Numbered from the stretch's first letter, positions 23,970 to 32,506 are shown. The stretch: DNA of 64,000 bases from Sporosarcina cascadiensis (GCF_009650995.1 NZ_WHVV01000001.1:1-64000), one strand, 5' to 3'. Numbers and translations: made by a program. The notes: a model not told the origin generated them from the letters alone.

Positions 23970-26744
23970 TCATGAATCATTATAGCAATTTTCTATCTCG
24001 TTCACCAGAGTCTCTAAGGATACTTTTTTTACAAAAGATTTTGGCAGCGCTTCTAAGAAGTTTCTGCCATAGGATTTTGTTTCGATCCGGCGGTCCAGGA
24101 TGATAAAGAATCCTTTCTCGTCTGATGAACGGATCAGTCTGCCGAAACCTTGGCGGAAACGGAGTATCGCTTCCGGCAGTCCCAGGTGAGTGAATGCATT
24201 TTTCTTATTCTCCTGCAAAAGGGCAGCGCGGGCTTTATACAGCGGCTCTTCAGGCGAAGTAAATGGGAGACGGACGATGACGACCGCCGACAATTCGTCG
24301 CTCGGCACATCGACTCCTTCCCAGAAGCTTGTCGTGCCGAATAAAATGGCTTTTTCCTGCTGTTTGAATGTCTTCAGCAATTTGTGGCGGCTTCCTGAGC
24401 TGACGCCTTGTGCAATCAGCATATAATCTTCCTGCAGGGAACCGCTGTCGAGAATTTCTTCATATGTTTTTTTCAGCATATCATGTGACAGGAATAAAGC
24501 AAAAACACGTCCGTCTATCGCAACAGCCGTCTGAATCAGTGAATCCGCGACCGCTGCAATATACTCTTCATTCGTCACTTGCTGTATGTCAGGCATATCT
24601 TCCACAATAAATGTATGGGCGCCTGCATAAAAGTTTTCCGGTGCATCAAACGTATAAAGCGGAACGGTATCGGAAACACCGAGCTGGTCCAGCACAAACC
24701 GTTCGTCCTTGCCTGCTGTTAACGTGCCGGATGTCCAAATGACTCCTGCTTCGCCTTCCAGCCGGTCCAAGAAGGTACGGACAACGGAACCGGCATAGAT
24801 CGGACTTTTTTTGATCTGCAAACTTCCCGGGAGACTTCTGCTGTCTTTCTCCATCCAGACTGTTGTGTTTCTCTGTGATTCATCCAAGAACAGCTCCACC
24901 CATTCCCCCGCCTTGATTTTCATTTCATTGATCCAGTACAGCCACTCATTTACCTCGGCCTGTTCATGGAACGTCAATTCATTTGGCACTTTCTCTAAAG
25001 GAGAAATATAATTTTCCGCCTGCGAAATATAGTTATTCATTTTTCGCAGGACCGTTCGAAAACTGTCTGGCTGCGGCAATTGTTTCTGCAGCGTCTCTAC
25101 TGTACGTGTTGTACGCTGATTCCCATGTTTTGCACTCGCGTTCATCAAAACAATCATCGAATCGTCAAAAGCCAGAATAAATTCTTCATACGATTGTTGC
25201 AGTTTTTCAGTGGCGTATTTGTGATTGAAATGAAATCGTAATAAGATCTCCTGTATATCAAACAACAGCTGCCCGTTGCTGAATGAGTTCAGCTGGCTCA
25301 TGACATATTTCCAATTTGTGTAGGAGAAGACTTGCTCATGTGTGCGAATCGCCGCTTGATACAGCTGATGCGCTTCATCCGCAATGAGTCCGCCGATTGA
25401 CTGAAACAACGGATCGTTTCGCTCTTTGTCATTCATCAGCATCGAATGATTGGTCACGACAATCATCGACTGCTTGCTCCGCGCCACAATCCGCGAATAA
25501 AAATCCGCAGTCCGTTCATCTTCCTTCAAATAAGCGGAGCGTCTGCGAATTCTGTCGATGAACAGCTGTCCGCCCCCTGAGACATTAACTTCATCGACAT
25601 CACCTGTCTTTGTCTCTGTCAGCCAGACAAGCAGCTGCATGATCGTCATGGAATCATCATAGACTTCATCGGTAAACCGCAATAATTCTTCAAATTTCCC
25701 CAATGAAATATAATTTGCCATTCCTTTGATGACAGTAGTCGGTATAGGCAGTTGTAAAGCTTTTTCCAGCTGTTCTACTTCTTCGGCTAACTTATCTACC
25801 AAATGATTCGTGTACGTGCTGATGACTACCGGCTTTCTCGTAATCGATGCCTGCAGTACAGCTGGAATCAAATAGCCAATGGTCTTTCCGACTCCTGTCG
25901 GTATTTCAACAGCCACTTGTTTCTTTTCAGCGAAAGCCCGCCAAGTTAGATCCATCAGTTCAGCCTGACCTCTTCTGACATGAAACCTCGGACTGATCAT
26001 CTGCAGCAGCTGTTCTTTTTCTTCATCAGTGGATGGGAAATCCATTGATGCAGCGGTGTATTCGACTGTTTCTTTCATTCTCAGGTATGGAATCCCCCGG
26101 AACAACGCAAAGTCTCTGGTTGTTTCTCTGCCCTGTGCCGCGCGCAACTCGTCGTAAAATAGCGTAGACAGATCAGATTTGAGTGCAAATGAACGCTCAT
26201 GGAGACGATTCAGCGTTTCTTTAGGCAGCGTATTAATCTTCGCTATCGCCTGCAATAAAAATCTGGCTGTCGCTTCCGCATCGTCATCCGCCCGGTGTGC
26301 CTGCTGGAGTGAAATTTGGAGAGCTTCCGCAATATCCTGCAAGCGATAACTCGGCAGCGTCGGATACAATATTTTCGCAAGCTCTACTGTATCAATTTTC
26401 TGGCCGTGCCATTTTGAAACGCCGCAGCGCACGAGTTCTTTTTGCAAAAAGGACACGTCAAAGTCTGTATTGTGCGCGACAAATACGCATCCCGCCAATA
26501 AGTCCGCTACTTCCTGTGCAATTTCTTCAAACGGAGGCGCGTCTGCTACGTCTTGGTCACCGATTGATGTTAAGTGGTGAATGAATGGCGGTATCGCACG
26601 CCCGGGGTGCACGTAACGCATATATGTATCGGTAATTTGATTGTTTTCAATAAAGACAATTGCAATCTGTATGATTCGGTCGCCCTTAGAAGGTGAATGA
26701 CCTGTGGTTTCCAGATCCACAACTGCGTATTTGCTTGTAGACAT
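23970..26744 (-). CDS. dinG: DinG-type 3'-5' exonuclease/helicase-like protein
   Basis: This 924-residue protein fuses an N-terminal DnaQ-like exonuclease to an XPD-like helicase module. The exonuclease has DLETTG at 10-15, HNTDFDVSFL and HRADDDAEATA. The helicase module has PTGVGKT at 282-288, DEAH and RQGFGRLIR. The XPD iron-sulfur cysteines are absent: the usual Cys position reads ANYISLGKF (about 343-351). This matches Firmicute DinG, which in S. aureus is an exonuclease without helicase activity. The ATG at 26744 has GGAAGTGG before it; an upstream in-frame ATG is less well placed. Confidence 0.92.
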   Translation of the reverse strand: MSTSKYAVVDLETTGHSPSKGDRIIQIAIVFIENNQITDTYMRYVHPGRAIPPFIHHLTSIGDQDVADAPPFEEIAQEVADLLAGCVFVAHNTDFDVSFLQKELVRCGVSKWHGQKIDTVELAKILYPTLPSYRLQDIAEALQISLQQAHRADDDAEATARFLLQAIAKINTLPKETLNRLHERSFALKSDLSTLFYDELRAAQGRETTRDFALFRGIPYLRMKETVEYTAASMDFPSTDEEKEQLLQMISPRFHVRRGQAELMDLTWRAFAEKKQVAVEIPTGVGKTIGYLIPAVLQASITRKPVVISTYTNHLVDKLAEEVEQLEKALQLPIPTTVIKGMANYISLGKFEELLRFTDEVYDDSMTIMQLLVWLTETKTGDVDEVNVSGGGQLFIDRIRRRSAYLKEDERTADFYSRIVARSKQSMIVVTNHSMLMNDKERNDPLFQSIGGLIADEAHQLYQAAIRTHEQVFSYTNWKYVMSQLNSFSNGQLLFDIQEILLRFHFNHKYATEKLQQSYEEFILAFDDSMIVLMNASAKHGNQRTTRTVETLQKQLPQPDSFRTVLRKMNNYISQAENYISPLEKVPNELTFHEQAEVNEWLYWINEMKIKAGEWVELFLDESQRNTTVWMEKDSRSLPGSLQIKKSPIYAGSVVRTFLDRLEGEAGVIWTSGTLTAGKDERFVLDQLGVSDTVPLYTFDAPENFYAGAHTFIVEDMPDIQQVTNEEYIAAVADSLIQTAVAIDGRVFALFLSHDMLKKTYEEILDSGSLQEDYMLIAQGVSSGSRHKLLKTFKQQEKAILFGTTSFWEGVDVPSDELSAVVIVRLPFTSPEEPLYKARAALLQENKKNAFTHLGLPEAILRFRQGFGRLIRSSDEKGFFIILDRRIETKSYGRNFLEALPKSFVKKVSLETLVNEIENCYNDS

Positions 26745-26819
26745 CCCATCATCCACTTCCTGTTTTGGTTTCTCTAGCAAATTGTATCATACTTAGAGCA
26801 CCTACTCACGTCCCGCCTT

Positions 26820-26857
26820 CATCAAAAAAGAAACCCATCTGCGAATGGGTTTCTTTA
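26820..26857 (-). terminator. Intrinsic terminator hairpin upstream of dinG
   Basis: AAAGAAACCCAT (26827-26838) pairs perfectly with ATGGGTTTCTTT (26845-26856). The minus strand then runs TTTTTTG. It lies about 75 bases upstream of the dinG start, so it separates dinG from whatever is transcribed leftward from the accessory island, or it acts as a leader terminator. Confidence 0.75.
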
Positions 26858-26980
26858 AATGTGTTAGAAAATTTGCCATATTCACTTCCTTTTCGTTGTC
26901 TAAGTGTTAGTAAATATACTGGACAGGATACTTAACTCCTTTTGTTTTTTGCAATATCAAGTATCAATTTTGCGCCTCAT

Positions 26981-26999
26981 GTATATACTATGTGTATAC
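26981..26999. promoter_or_regulatory. Candidate MazEF operator
   Basis: GTATATACTATGTGTATAC is an imperfect palindrome about 55 bases before the mazE ATG. mazEF-type operons are autoregulated through such TA-rich inverted repeats. I could not fit a good -35/-10 pair with confidence. Confidence 0.35.
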
Positions 27000-27054
27000 G
27001 CAATAGAATTGAGGTGTTATAATGGAATCAGATAATGAAAAAGGAGTGAAAACC

Positions 27055-27300
27055 ATGACAGTTGAAACTACCGTTCAAAAATGGGGAAACAGTTTGGCAG
27101 TTCGTATTCCTAGTGCATTTGCTGAAAGATTGGCAATTCATCAAGGCTCCAAAATCGAAATAAATGTAGTGAATGACCGAGAAATCTCATTAATCCCAAA
27201 AAAGAAAGTTCCGGTATTGGAAGAATTATTAGCGGAAATCACACCCGAAAATCGTCATACAGAAATTAATTTTGGAACAGAAGGGAATGAATTAATTTAA
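27055..27300 (+). CDS. mazE: Antitoxin MazE, E. coli type
   Basis: This AbrB-fold antitoxin has 81 residues. The N-terminal half is the DNA-binding swapped-hairpin (VQKWGNSLAVRIP). The C-terminal LLAEITPENRHTEINFG is the toxin-binding tail, closely resembling E. coli MazE. An upstream ATG at 27022 is in frame, but AAGGAGTG sits exactly before ATG 27055. The stop overlaps the mazF ATG (TAATG). The pair resembles E. coli MazEF rather than the B. subtilis NdoAI/EndoA pair. Confidence 0.9.
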   Translation: MTVETTVQKWGNSLAVRIPSAFAERLAIHQGSKIEINVVNDREISLIPKKKVPVLEELLAEITPENRHTEINFGTEGNELI

Positions 27301-27626
27301 TGACAGTACCTGAACGAGGAGATTTAGTTTACGCTCAATTCAACCCACAAGCAGGACACGAACAGGCTGGTCATCGACCTGGCATTGTCCTATCGCCACA
27401 AACCTTTAACGATGTAACAGGATTTGCAGTCATCTGTCCAATCACAAACCAAGTCAAAGGTTATCCTTTCGAAGTAGCCTTGCCATCCGGCTTGGCTATT
27501 TCGGGAGCTGTTTTGACAGATCAGGTTAAGAGTTTGGACTGGAGATCCCGCAATTTTCAAGTGAAAGACAAAGCACCGCAAGAAACTACCGATGAATGTT
27601 TATCTCTAATACATACTTTTTTATGA
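27300..27626 (+). CDS. mazF: Endoribonuclease toxin MazF, E. coli type
   Basis: This 108-residue toxin of the CcdB/PemK fold cleaves mRNA at short specific sequences. ERGDLVYAQFNPQAGHEQAG and RPGIVLSP match E. coli MazF. Arg26 and Thr49 fall where E. coli MazF has its catalytic Arg29 and Thr52. TDQVKSLDWR is also shared. It is co-transcribed and overlaps mazE by 1 base. It is intact and full length. As accessory DNA it may stabilise the island or act as a stress module. Confidence 0.92.
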   Translation: MTVPERGDLVYAQFNPQAGHEQAGHRPGIVLSPQTFNDVTGFAVICPITNQVKGYPFEVALPSGLAISGAVLTDQVKSLDWRSRNFQVKDKAPQETTDECLSLIHTFL

Positions 27627-27657
27627 AAAGTCTTTCCTTATAAGAAGGCTTTTTTGC
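27627..27657 (+). terminator. Possible weak terminator of mazEF
   Basis: An imperfect stem (CCTT with AAGG, AAAG with CTTT) is followed by six T just after the mazF stop. Confidence 0.35.
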
Positions 27658-27758
27658 TAGGTTGTTTGGTAAATGACGTTATCAAAGAAGTCTTTTCATA
27701 AACCTGACAGATTTAGATTCTGCTAAATTCGGAAATATTTAATTCAATCACTCAACAA

Positions 27759-27783
27759 GAAAAAACTGCCATGTAAAGGCAGC
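27759..27783 (-). terminator. Terminator after the 27.8-kb membrane gene
   Basis: On the minus strand CTGCC (rc 27778-27782) pairs with GGCAG (rc 27766-27770) and is followed by TTTTTTCTT. Confidence 0.7.
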
Positions 27784-27786
27784 AGA

Positions 27787-27810
27787 TTGTTCAATTAAAG
27801 CGCCCTTTTG
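27787..27810. repeat. Island boundary motif, copy 1
   Basis: TTGTTCAATTAAAGCGCCC followed by TTTTG lies one base after the stop codon of the minus-strand membrane gene. It shares GCGCCCTTTTG and the upstream TTCAA with copy 2 at 29278. Confidence 0.5.
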
Positions 27811-27811
27811 A

Positions 27812-28306
27812 TTACATAAATGCGGCTCGTATATAAATTGCCAAGTAATATATGACAGGTAGGAGTGTTATAACAACCCCTAAAAGCCTAGATCGCTTCT
27901 TGAACTGCAATACAAATCCAATTACCCACAAAACAAACAATAACATGAAGTACCATCTGTACATTGATGTGTCAGTCTCCGCAATTCCTGGTCCGCTCAT
28001 CCACAGCGATAATAACAAAACAAATACCCCTGAAATAGCATTCCATAAATGCCTAACTATTGTTTTACCCATTTCCCCACTCCTTGCTTTGTTTGCTATC
28101 ACCCTATTCATCCAAATGGCCCGATTACGATATAGATACATTTGTAATACGGCGATAAAAAAATCATAAGTATCAATAACTTCCTCTTTGATTATTAGCA
28201 CTTTTAAACATGGATACAATACCTTTGCCTGCAAGTAGTTCATCATCATAACTAGGCAATACATGAAAATGAGCGTTGAATATATGCTGTCCTCCAACCT
28301 CGTCAC
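27812..28306 (-). CDS. Small polytopic membrane protein, unknown
   Basis: I do not recognise this 164-residue protein. It has hydrophobic stretches near residues 8-22, 92-105, 117-133 and 141-158, with basic patches (YRNRAIWMNR and KKRSR) on what would be the cytoplasmic side. The start is a GTG at 28306 preceded by AGGGTGG; internal ATGs lack a ribosome site. It is transcribed leftward with its own terminator. Base composition is more AT-rich than the housekeeping genes. It may belong to the same acquisition as the ATPase gene 50 bases upstream. Confidence 0.55.
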   Translation of the reverse strand: MTRLEDSIYSTLIFMYCLVMMMNYLQAKVLYPCLKVLIIKEEVIDTYDFFIAVLQMYLYRNRAIWMNRVIANKARSGEMGKTIVRHLWNAISGVFVLLLSLWMSGPGIAETDTSMYRWYFMLLFVLWVIGFVLQFKKRSRLLGVVITLLPVIYYLAIYIRAAFM

Positions 28307-28358
28307 AATTCCACCCTAGGTTGTATCCTGAGGTTGATATTTTTTATTCATCAGAACC

Positions 28359-29213
28359 TCAAAACATCTCCTTATGTTTATTGAAAAATTCATAATATGT
28401 ACGGACGTTTTCTAATTCTGTCCAACGTCGCACCTTGACAGGGTTCTCATCCAGATTGTAAATTTTCGCCTCTTTCATGGACAGTAAAAATGGTGAATGC
28501 GTTGATATGATAAACTGACAGCCAAAAAAACGGGCAGAGTCTTCAATAAACTTCATCAATTCCATTTGACGTTTTGGAGAAAGACTATTTTCAGGCTCAT
28601 CTAAAATATAAAGCCCATTGTCGCCAATTTTTTCAGTGAAATACAGGAATGCACTTTCCCCATTCGAATATTCTTTCACGTTGTCCATCAATTCATTTCT
28701 CACAAAGCGAGATTGTGTTTTACTTCTGGCTGCGTTAACTTTCTTTAACTGCTCATAATCCCCCATGGACTTCATTTGAAAATGGGCGTACTTCACTTCC
28801 AAATATTCCTCGAAGATTTCTTCCCGTTTTTGATCAATTCCTTGGTTGAGATTCCGGATATTCAACATATAGTCAAATACATCATCACTCGTTATAATCC
28901 GGCTATTTTCAGGAATATCCGCTTTAAGTTGCATTTCGCACATATTGACATAATCAGGGTAGAAATTAGATTTATTATAGACAGAATCACGTTTGATTCC
29001 AGTTTTTTCTGCCATCACATTCAACGCTGTACTCTTTCCTGAACCATTTCCACCATATAAAATCGTCACTGGCTCAAAAACAATCGTTGCAAAATCATTT
29101 CTTGATAAAATTTTAAATGGATAAAATGAGTCATAGCATGTTCTTTTTATCTTCATGAAAAAGTCAAATTCCATTCCCTCATTTGGAAATGAAAAGCCAT
29201 GTAAGTAAACCAT
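28359..29213 (-). CDS. Stand-alone ABC/AAA-type ATPase (AAA_21-like)
   Basis: The protein of about 284 residues has all ABC ATPase motifs: Walker A GGNGSGKST (54-62), signature YSNGES (182-187), Walker B LYILDEPE (201-208) and the H-loop STHSPF (237-242). It has a short helical insertion instead of a full Rad50/SMC coiled coil. No membrane partner or TOPRIM/HNH nuclease domain is fused, so it is an OLD/Rad50-like cytosolic ATPase rather than a transporter subunit. Such ATPases recur in defence systems, but a housekeeping or orphan role is equally possible. GGAGGGG precedes ATG 29213. Confidence 0.8.
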   Translation of the reverse strand: MVYLHGFSFPNEGMEFDFFMKIKRTCYDSFYPFKILSRNDFATIVFEPVTILYGGNGSGKSTALNVMAEKTGIKRDSVYNKSNFYPDYVNMCEMQLKADIPENSRIITSDDVFDYMLNIRNLNQGIDQKREEIFEEYLEVKYAHFQMKSMGDYEQLKKVNAARSKTQSRFVRNELMDNVKEYSNGESAFLYFTEKIGDNGLYILDEPENSLSPKRQMELMKFIEDSARFFGCQFIISTHSPFLLSMKEAKIYNLDENPVKVRRWTELENVRTYYEFFNKHKEMF

Positions 29214-29277
29214 AATCCCCTCCACACATATAGTTTGATAGTAACAACGCAGTCAGTTTGCGTATTGCTGCTGCTCT

Positions 29278-29302
29278 TTTTTCAAGAAAAAGCGCCCTTT
29301 TG
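29278..29302. repeat. Island boundary motif, copy 2
   Basis: TTTTTCAAGAAAAAGCGCCC followed by TTTTG lies 24 bases beyond the stop of the minus-strand acetyltransferase gene and shares its core with the motif at 27787. Confidence 0.5.
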
Positions 29303-29326
29303 CGGTATACTGACAACTAGCTATAA

Positions 29327-29806
29327 TTACTCGGAAACCAACTTTTTGGTCATTTGAAAATTAGGTAATGTAATCCCCTTGCGTACTACGTTTTGGGATC
29401 TTATTATCTGATACCCGCGACGCTCAAAAAATGACTTAGCCGTTACACTTGCTTCTGTATAAATTTCCGAGAGCCTAATTTTCCTTGCTAGGGATTCGAG
29501 CTTATTTACTAAAACTGTTGCAATTCCTTGTCCCTGAAAATCCTTATGAGTATAGAGTCTATCCAGGTACCCATTATGTGTCATATCGCCAAAACCGACA
29601 ATTTTACCGTTTATTTCAGCAACATAAGTGACGTTATTACTTAAAGACTTATTCCAACTTTCCAATTTTGCCTCAATCTCATCTTTTGGTGCCCAAGCAT
29701 TAAGTTGTTCTATTGAATAATCTGCTGCGTTTACTGAATGTATTGTTTCATAAAATATGGAAACAACCTGATTAATATCAGAACCTTGAAACTCTCTAAT
29801 CCTCAT
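29327..29806 (-). CDS. GNAT-family N-acetyltransferase, YafP-like
   Basis: This 159-residue protein has a full GNAT fold. The opening IREFQGSDINQVVSIFYETI, the acetyl-CoA pyrophosphate loop QGQGIA in motif A, and the C-terminal TAKSFFERRGYQII resemble E. coli YafP. Its substrate is unknown. The RBS GGGAGA stands about 11 bases before ATG 29806. It is in the accessory island and bracketed on both sides by copies of the GCGCCC/GGCCCTG motif, suggestive of a movable one-gene unit. Confidence 0.85.
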   Translation of the reverse strand: MRIREFQGSDINQVVSIFYETIHSVNAADYSIEQLNAWAPKDEIEAKLESWNKSLSNNVTYVAEINGKIVGFGDMTHNGYLDRLYTHKDFQGQGIATVLVNKLESLARKIRLSEIYTEASVTAKSFFERRGYQIIRSQNVVRKGITLPNFQMTKKLVSE

Positions 29807-29829
29807 AAATTCTGTATCTCCCTGTTACA

Positions 29830-29854
29830 TTGTGCAACAATATGGCCCTGATTG
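29830..29854. repeat. Island boundary motif, divergent copy 3
   Basis: TTGTGCAACAATATGGCCC followed by TGATTG aligns with the motifs at 27787 and 29278 but with several differences. It lies just upstream of the acetyltransferase start. Confidence 0.4.
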
Positions 29855-30080
29855 TTTAATAAGCCGTCCTCTTATAATCTATTTTAGCACAAAATGCTTT
29901 GTTCTCTTCGACGTTTTCAATTGATTCAAAATTGCTTTCAAGGAATCCATTCCACCCACCAATTAACAAGCATATTAACTACGTAATTAGCAGTGGCGCA
30001 TAAATTTATGTGCTGTTGTTAATTCGTCTGCCGATTCTAACGCGGTTTACTATCGATAATCGTCTTAAACATTGATATAA
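29855..30080. other. AT-rich intergenic stretch at the island edge
   Basis: No gene is visible between the acetyltransferase and the panD terminator. It contains an 18-base near-perfect palindrome, GCGCATAAATTTATGTGC, at 29996-30013. Confidence 0.5.
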
Positions 30081-30123
30081 CAACAAAAATGGGGACACCA
30101 ATTCATAAGCGAATTGCGTCCCC
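30081..30123 (-). terminator. Terminator of panBCD
   Basis: On the minus strand GGGGAC with AATTC pair with GAATT and GTCCCC, followed by ATTTTTGTTG. Confidence 0.8.
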
Positions 30124-30167
30124 AATTGCTATGTTTTTTAACGTTTTCTCCCTGTGTGCCGGCAGTC

Positions 30168-30551
30168 TTAAAATATTGCCACACCAGGTTTTTCAGTGAT
30201 GAGTTCTTTAATGCGGTTCTGCTTGTCCATGATCAGAACGTTCGGCTGGTGTGTGCGCGCTTCTTCGTCGGACAAGTAGACATAATTCAAAATGATGACG
30301 ATATCTCCTGGTTGTACCAGGCGGGCTGCTGCGCCGTTTACACAGATAACGCCGCTCCCTCTTTCGCCTTCAATAATATAGGTTTCAAAGCGTGCTCCGT
30401 TGTTATTATTGACGATCTGTACCTTTTCATTTGGCAGCATGCCTGCAGCATCCAACAGATCGCGGTCAATTGTAATACTGCCTACATAGTTCAGATTGGC
30501 TTCTGTTACAGTCGCGCGGTGGATTTTCCCATTCATCATCATTCTAATCAT
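30168..30551 (-). CDS. panD: Aspartate 1-decarboxylase
   Basis: This 127-residue proenzyme makes beta-alanine from aspartate for pantothenate. It self-cleaves at Gly24-Ser25 in YVGSITID, giving the pyruvoyl cofactor on the alpha chain. [11 protein letters not shown] and [14 protein letters not shown] are family hallmarks. The RBS AAAGGATGAG lies at the end of panC, and the genes overlap by 4 bases. It is the last gene of panB-panC-panD, closed by a terminator. In B. subtilis dinG follows directly; here an island intervenes. Confidence 0.96.
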   Translation of the reverse strand: MIRMMMNGKIHRATVTEANLNYVGSITIDRDLLDAAGMLPNEKVQIVNNNNGARFETYIIEGERGSGVICVNGAAARLVQPGDIVIILNYVYLSDEEARTHQPNVLIMDKQNRIKELITEKPGVAIF

Positions 30552-31426
30552 TTTCTCTCATCCTTTATTGTTGACATAATAATATTATCGATTAACCTTG
30601 TGGAAGAAAATTTAACGGCAGCTGCGATAATTACCTCATCTGCATCGCTGAAGTCTTCATCCAGAGAAGGATAGGCTAATGCTTTGACGTAATCAATCGT
30701 ACCTGAAGTATGATTCTCAATTGCTGAACTAACGATTTTCTCAATTTCACTAAGCGGCACACCTTCATAATAACTTTTCTTGCCGCTTGCCAACGCACGG
30801 TTAATCGCACTTGCTTCTTTTCGTTCCTGCTCTGTCAGGCGGACGTTGCGCGAACTTTTCGCCATGCCGTCTTCTTCACGCACTGTTTCGACACGATTAA
30901 TCGCTGTTCGCAAATTAAAGTCCCGTACAAATGTCTCAATTATCGCCAATTGCTGTGCATCTTTCATTCCGAAGTAGGACTCATCAGGATCGACGATATT
31001 GAACAGTTTCAGCAAAACTTTCAGAACTCCGTCGAAATGTCCCGGTCTGCTCGCGCCGCAGAGCTGTTCAGCCTGCGTTCCCGGTAAAATCCGTATCGAG
31101 CTGTCATGCGGATACATTTCTTCAACGGACGGAATGAATAAATAATCCACCCCTGCTGCCGCCGCCAATTCCGCATCGCGCTGCTCATCACGCGGATAGG
31201 CCTCATAGTCCTCCCCGGGTCCGAATTGTGCAGGATTGACGAAAATACTCATGACAACTACATCATGCTCTCTTCTTGCCTGGCCGGCCAGCGCAAGATG
31301 TCCTTCATGAAGGAAACCCATTGTCGGCACGAAACCGACTGTCCTGCCCTCACGCTGCCGCGGGTTTAAGATATTCTGCAGCTCCGCTACCGAGCGTACG
31401 ATTTGCATAGTCGCATTTGCATTCAT
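30548..31426 (-). CDS. panC: Pantothenate synthetase
   Basis: This 292-residue ATP-dependent ligase joins pantoate and beta-alanine. The nucleotidyltransferase HIGH-like motif HEGH is at residues 40-43 within [13 protein letters not shown]. The KMSKS-like [11 protein letters not shown] is also present. The ATG at 31426 overlaps the panB stop, and GGAGGAAAG provides the ribosome site. Confidence 0.96.
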   Translation of the reverse strand: MNANATMQIVRSVAELQNILNPRQREGRTVGFVPTMGFLHEGHLALAGQARREHDVVVMSIFVNPAQFGPGEDYEAYPRDEQRDAELAAAAGVDYLFIPSVEEMYPHDSSIRILPGTQAEQLCGASRPGHFDGVLKVLLKLFNIVDPDESYFGMKDAQQLAIIETFVRDFNLRTAINRVETVREEDGMAKSSRNVRLTEQERKEASAINRALASGKKSYYEGVPLSEIEKIVSSAIENHTSGTIDYVKALAYPSLDEDFSDADEVIIAAAVKFSSTRLIDNIIMSTIKDERK

Positions 31427-32262
31427 AGTTTCTTTCCTCCGTACAGGGCATCCAGCTCTTCTTCTTTCATTGTGAAGCGATGGCTTTCTGAAGGGAAAGA
31501 ACCGTTTTTCACTGCCAGATTATAGAGTTTGATTGCTCCTTCAATATCTTTGCCAATATCTGCATAGCTTTCTACAAATTTCGGCAGATTATGATTGCCG
31601 TAGCGCACCATATCGTGAAAAACAAGAACCTGACCGTCTGTTTCTGCGCCCGCACCGATACCGATCAGCGGAATCGATACAGCAGCTGCCACTTCTTTCG
31701 CCAATTGGAACGGAATACATTCAACGACAATCATGAATGCCCCTGCCGCTTCACAAGCCTTGGCATCATCAATTAACTGCTGTGCAGCTGCAGCTGTTTT
31801 CCCTTGCACTTTATAGCCGCCCGTTACGCCCGCTGACTGAGGAAGCAGTCCCAGATGTGCACAGACTGGAATTCCTGCTGTTGTCAGCAGACGAATCTTG
31901 TCGATCACTTCGCCGCTGCCTTCCACTTTCACTGCATTCGCAGAAGTTTCCTGGAATAGACGCAGCGCCTGCTGAAGCGTTTGGTCCGCCGAACCGTGAT
32001 ACGTCCCAAAAGGCATATCCACGATGACAAACGTATCTTTTGCCCCCCGGCGTACTGCTTTTCCGTGGTGAATCATTTCGTCAAGTGTCACGAGTGCTGT
32101 CGAATCATATCCTAATACGACCATTCCCAATGAATCACCGACCAGCAGGACATCTACGCCTGCCTGCTCTGCAATTTGTGCTGTCGGAAAATCATATGCC
32201 GTCAGCATGCTGATTTTTTCCCCGACTGCTTTCATTTTTGAAAAATCTGTTGTAGTTTTCAC
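31423..32262 (-). CDS. panB: 3-methyl-2-oxobutanoate hydroxymethyltransferase
   Basis: This 279-residue TIM-barrel enzyme transfers a methylene group from 5,10-methylene-THF to ketoisovalerate, the first pantothenate step. [15 protein letters not shown] carries metal and substrate residues, and [10 protein letters not shown] and [17 protein letters not shown] are conserved. The start is GTG 32262, with AAAGGAGA upstream. It is the first gene of panBCD. Confidence 0.96.
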   Translation of the reverse strand: MKTTTDFSKMKAVGEKISMLTAYDFPTAQIAEQAGVDVLLVGDSLGMVVLGYDSTALVTLDEMIHHGKAVRRGAKDTFVIVDMPFGTYHGSADQTLQQALRLFQETSANAVKVEGSGEVIDKIRLLTTAGIPVCAHLGLLPQSAGVTGGYKVQGKTAAAAQQLIDDAKACEAAGAFMIVVECIPFQLAKEVAAAVSIPLIGIGAGAETDGQVLVFHDMVRYGNHNLPKFVESYADIGKDIEGAIKLYNLAVKNGSFPSESHRFTMKEEELDALYGGKKL

Positions 32263-32311
32263 TGTTCATCTTCTCCTTTTGGAATGATTTCAGCGGGTAT
32301 TCTTGTCCATT

Positions 32312-32357
32312 ATCACAAAAATAAAACCCTGCTGATCCATAATTGGACAGAAGGGTT
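32312..32357 (-). terminator. Terminator after birA
   Basis: On the minus strand AACCCTTCTG pairs with CAGCAGGGTT, followed by TTATTTTTG. It separates cca-birA from panBCD. The 150 bases between it and birA hold no gene I can support. Confidence 0.7.
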
Positions 32358-32506
32358 GTGTAAGCATTAGTCAATGCATCCTCCGTCCCTGTCTTTTCAG
32401 ATCAAGGCAGATCTAGTTGCTATTTCAATTCATGTACAGGTGCAGCTCTTCATCGATACCGCCCTTCGATGTATACTATATCAAAACAGTAAGATTCTGT
32501 ATAGTT

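Noticed and set aside
27022..27054. Upstream ATG as the mazE start
   Set aside because: A GAGGTG site exists, but the AAGGAGTG before ATG 27055 is stronger and gives the family N-terminus.
32263..32506. Riboswitch or T-box leader before panB
   Set aside because: No T-box word (AGGGTGGNACCGCG) or known riboswitch core is visible; the region mainly holds the birA terminator.
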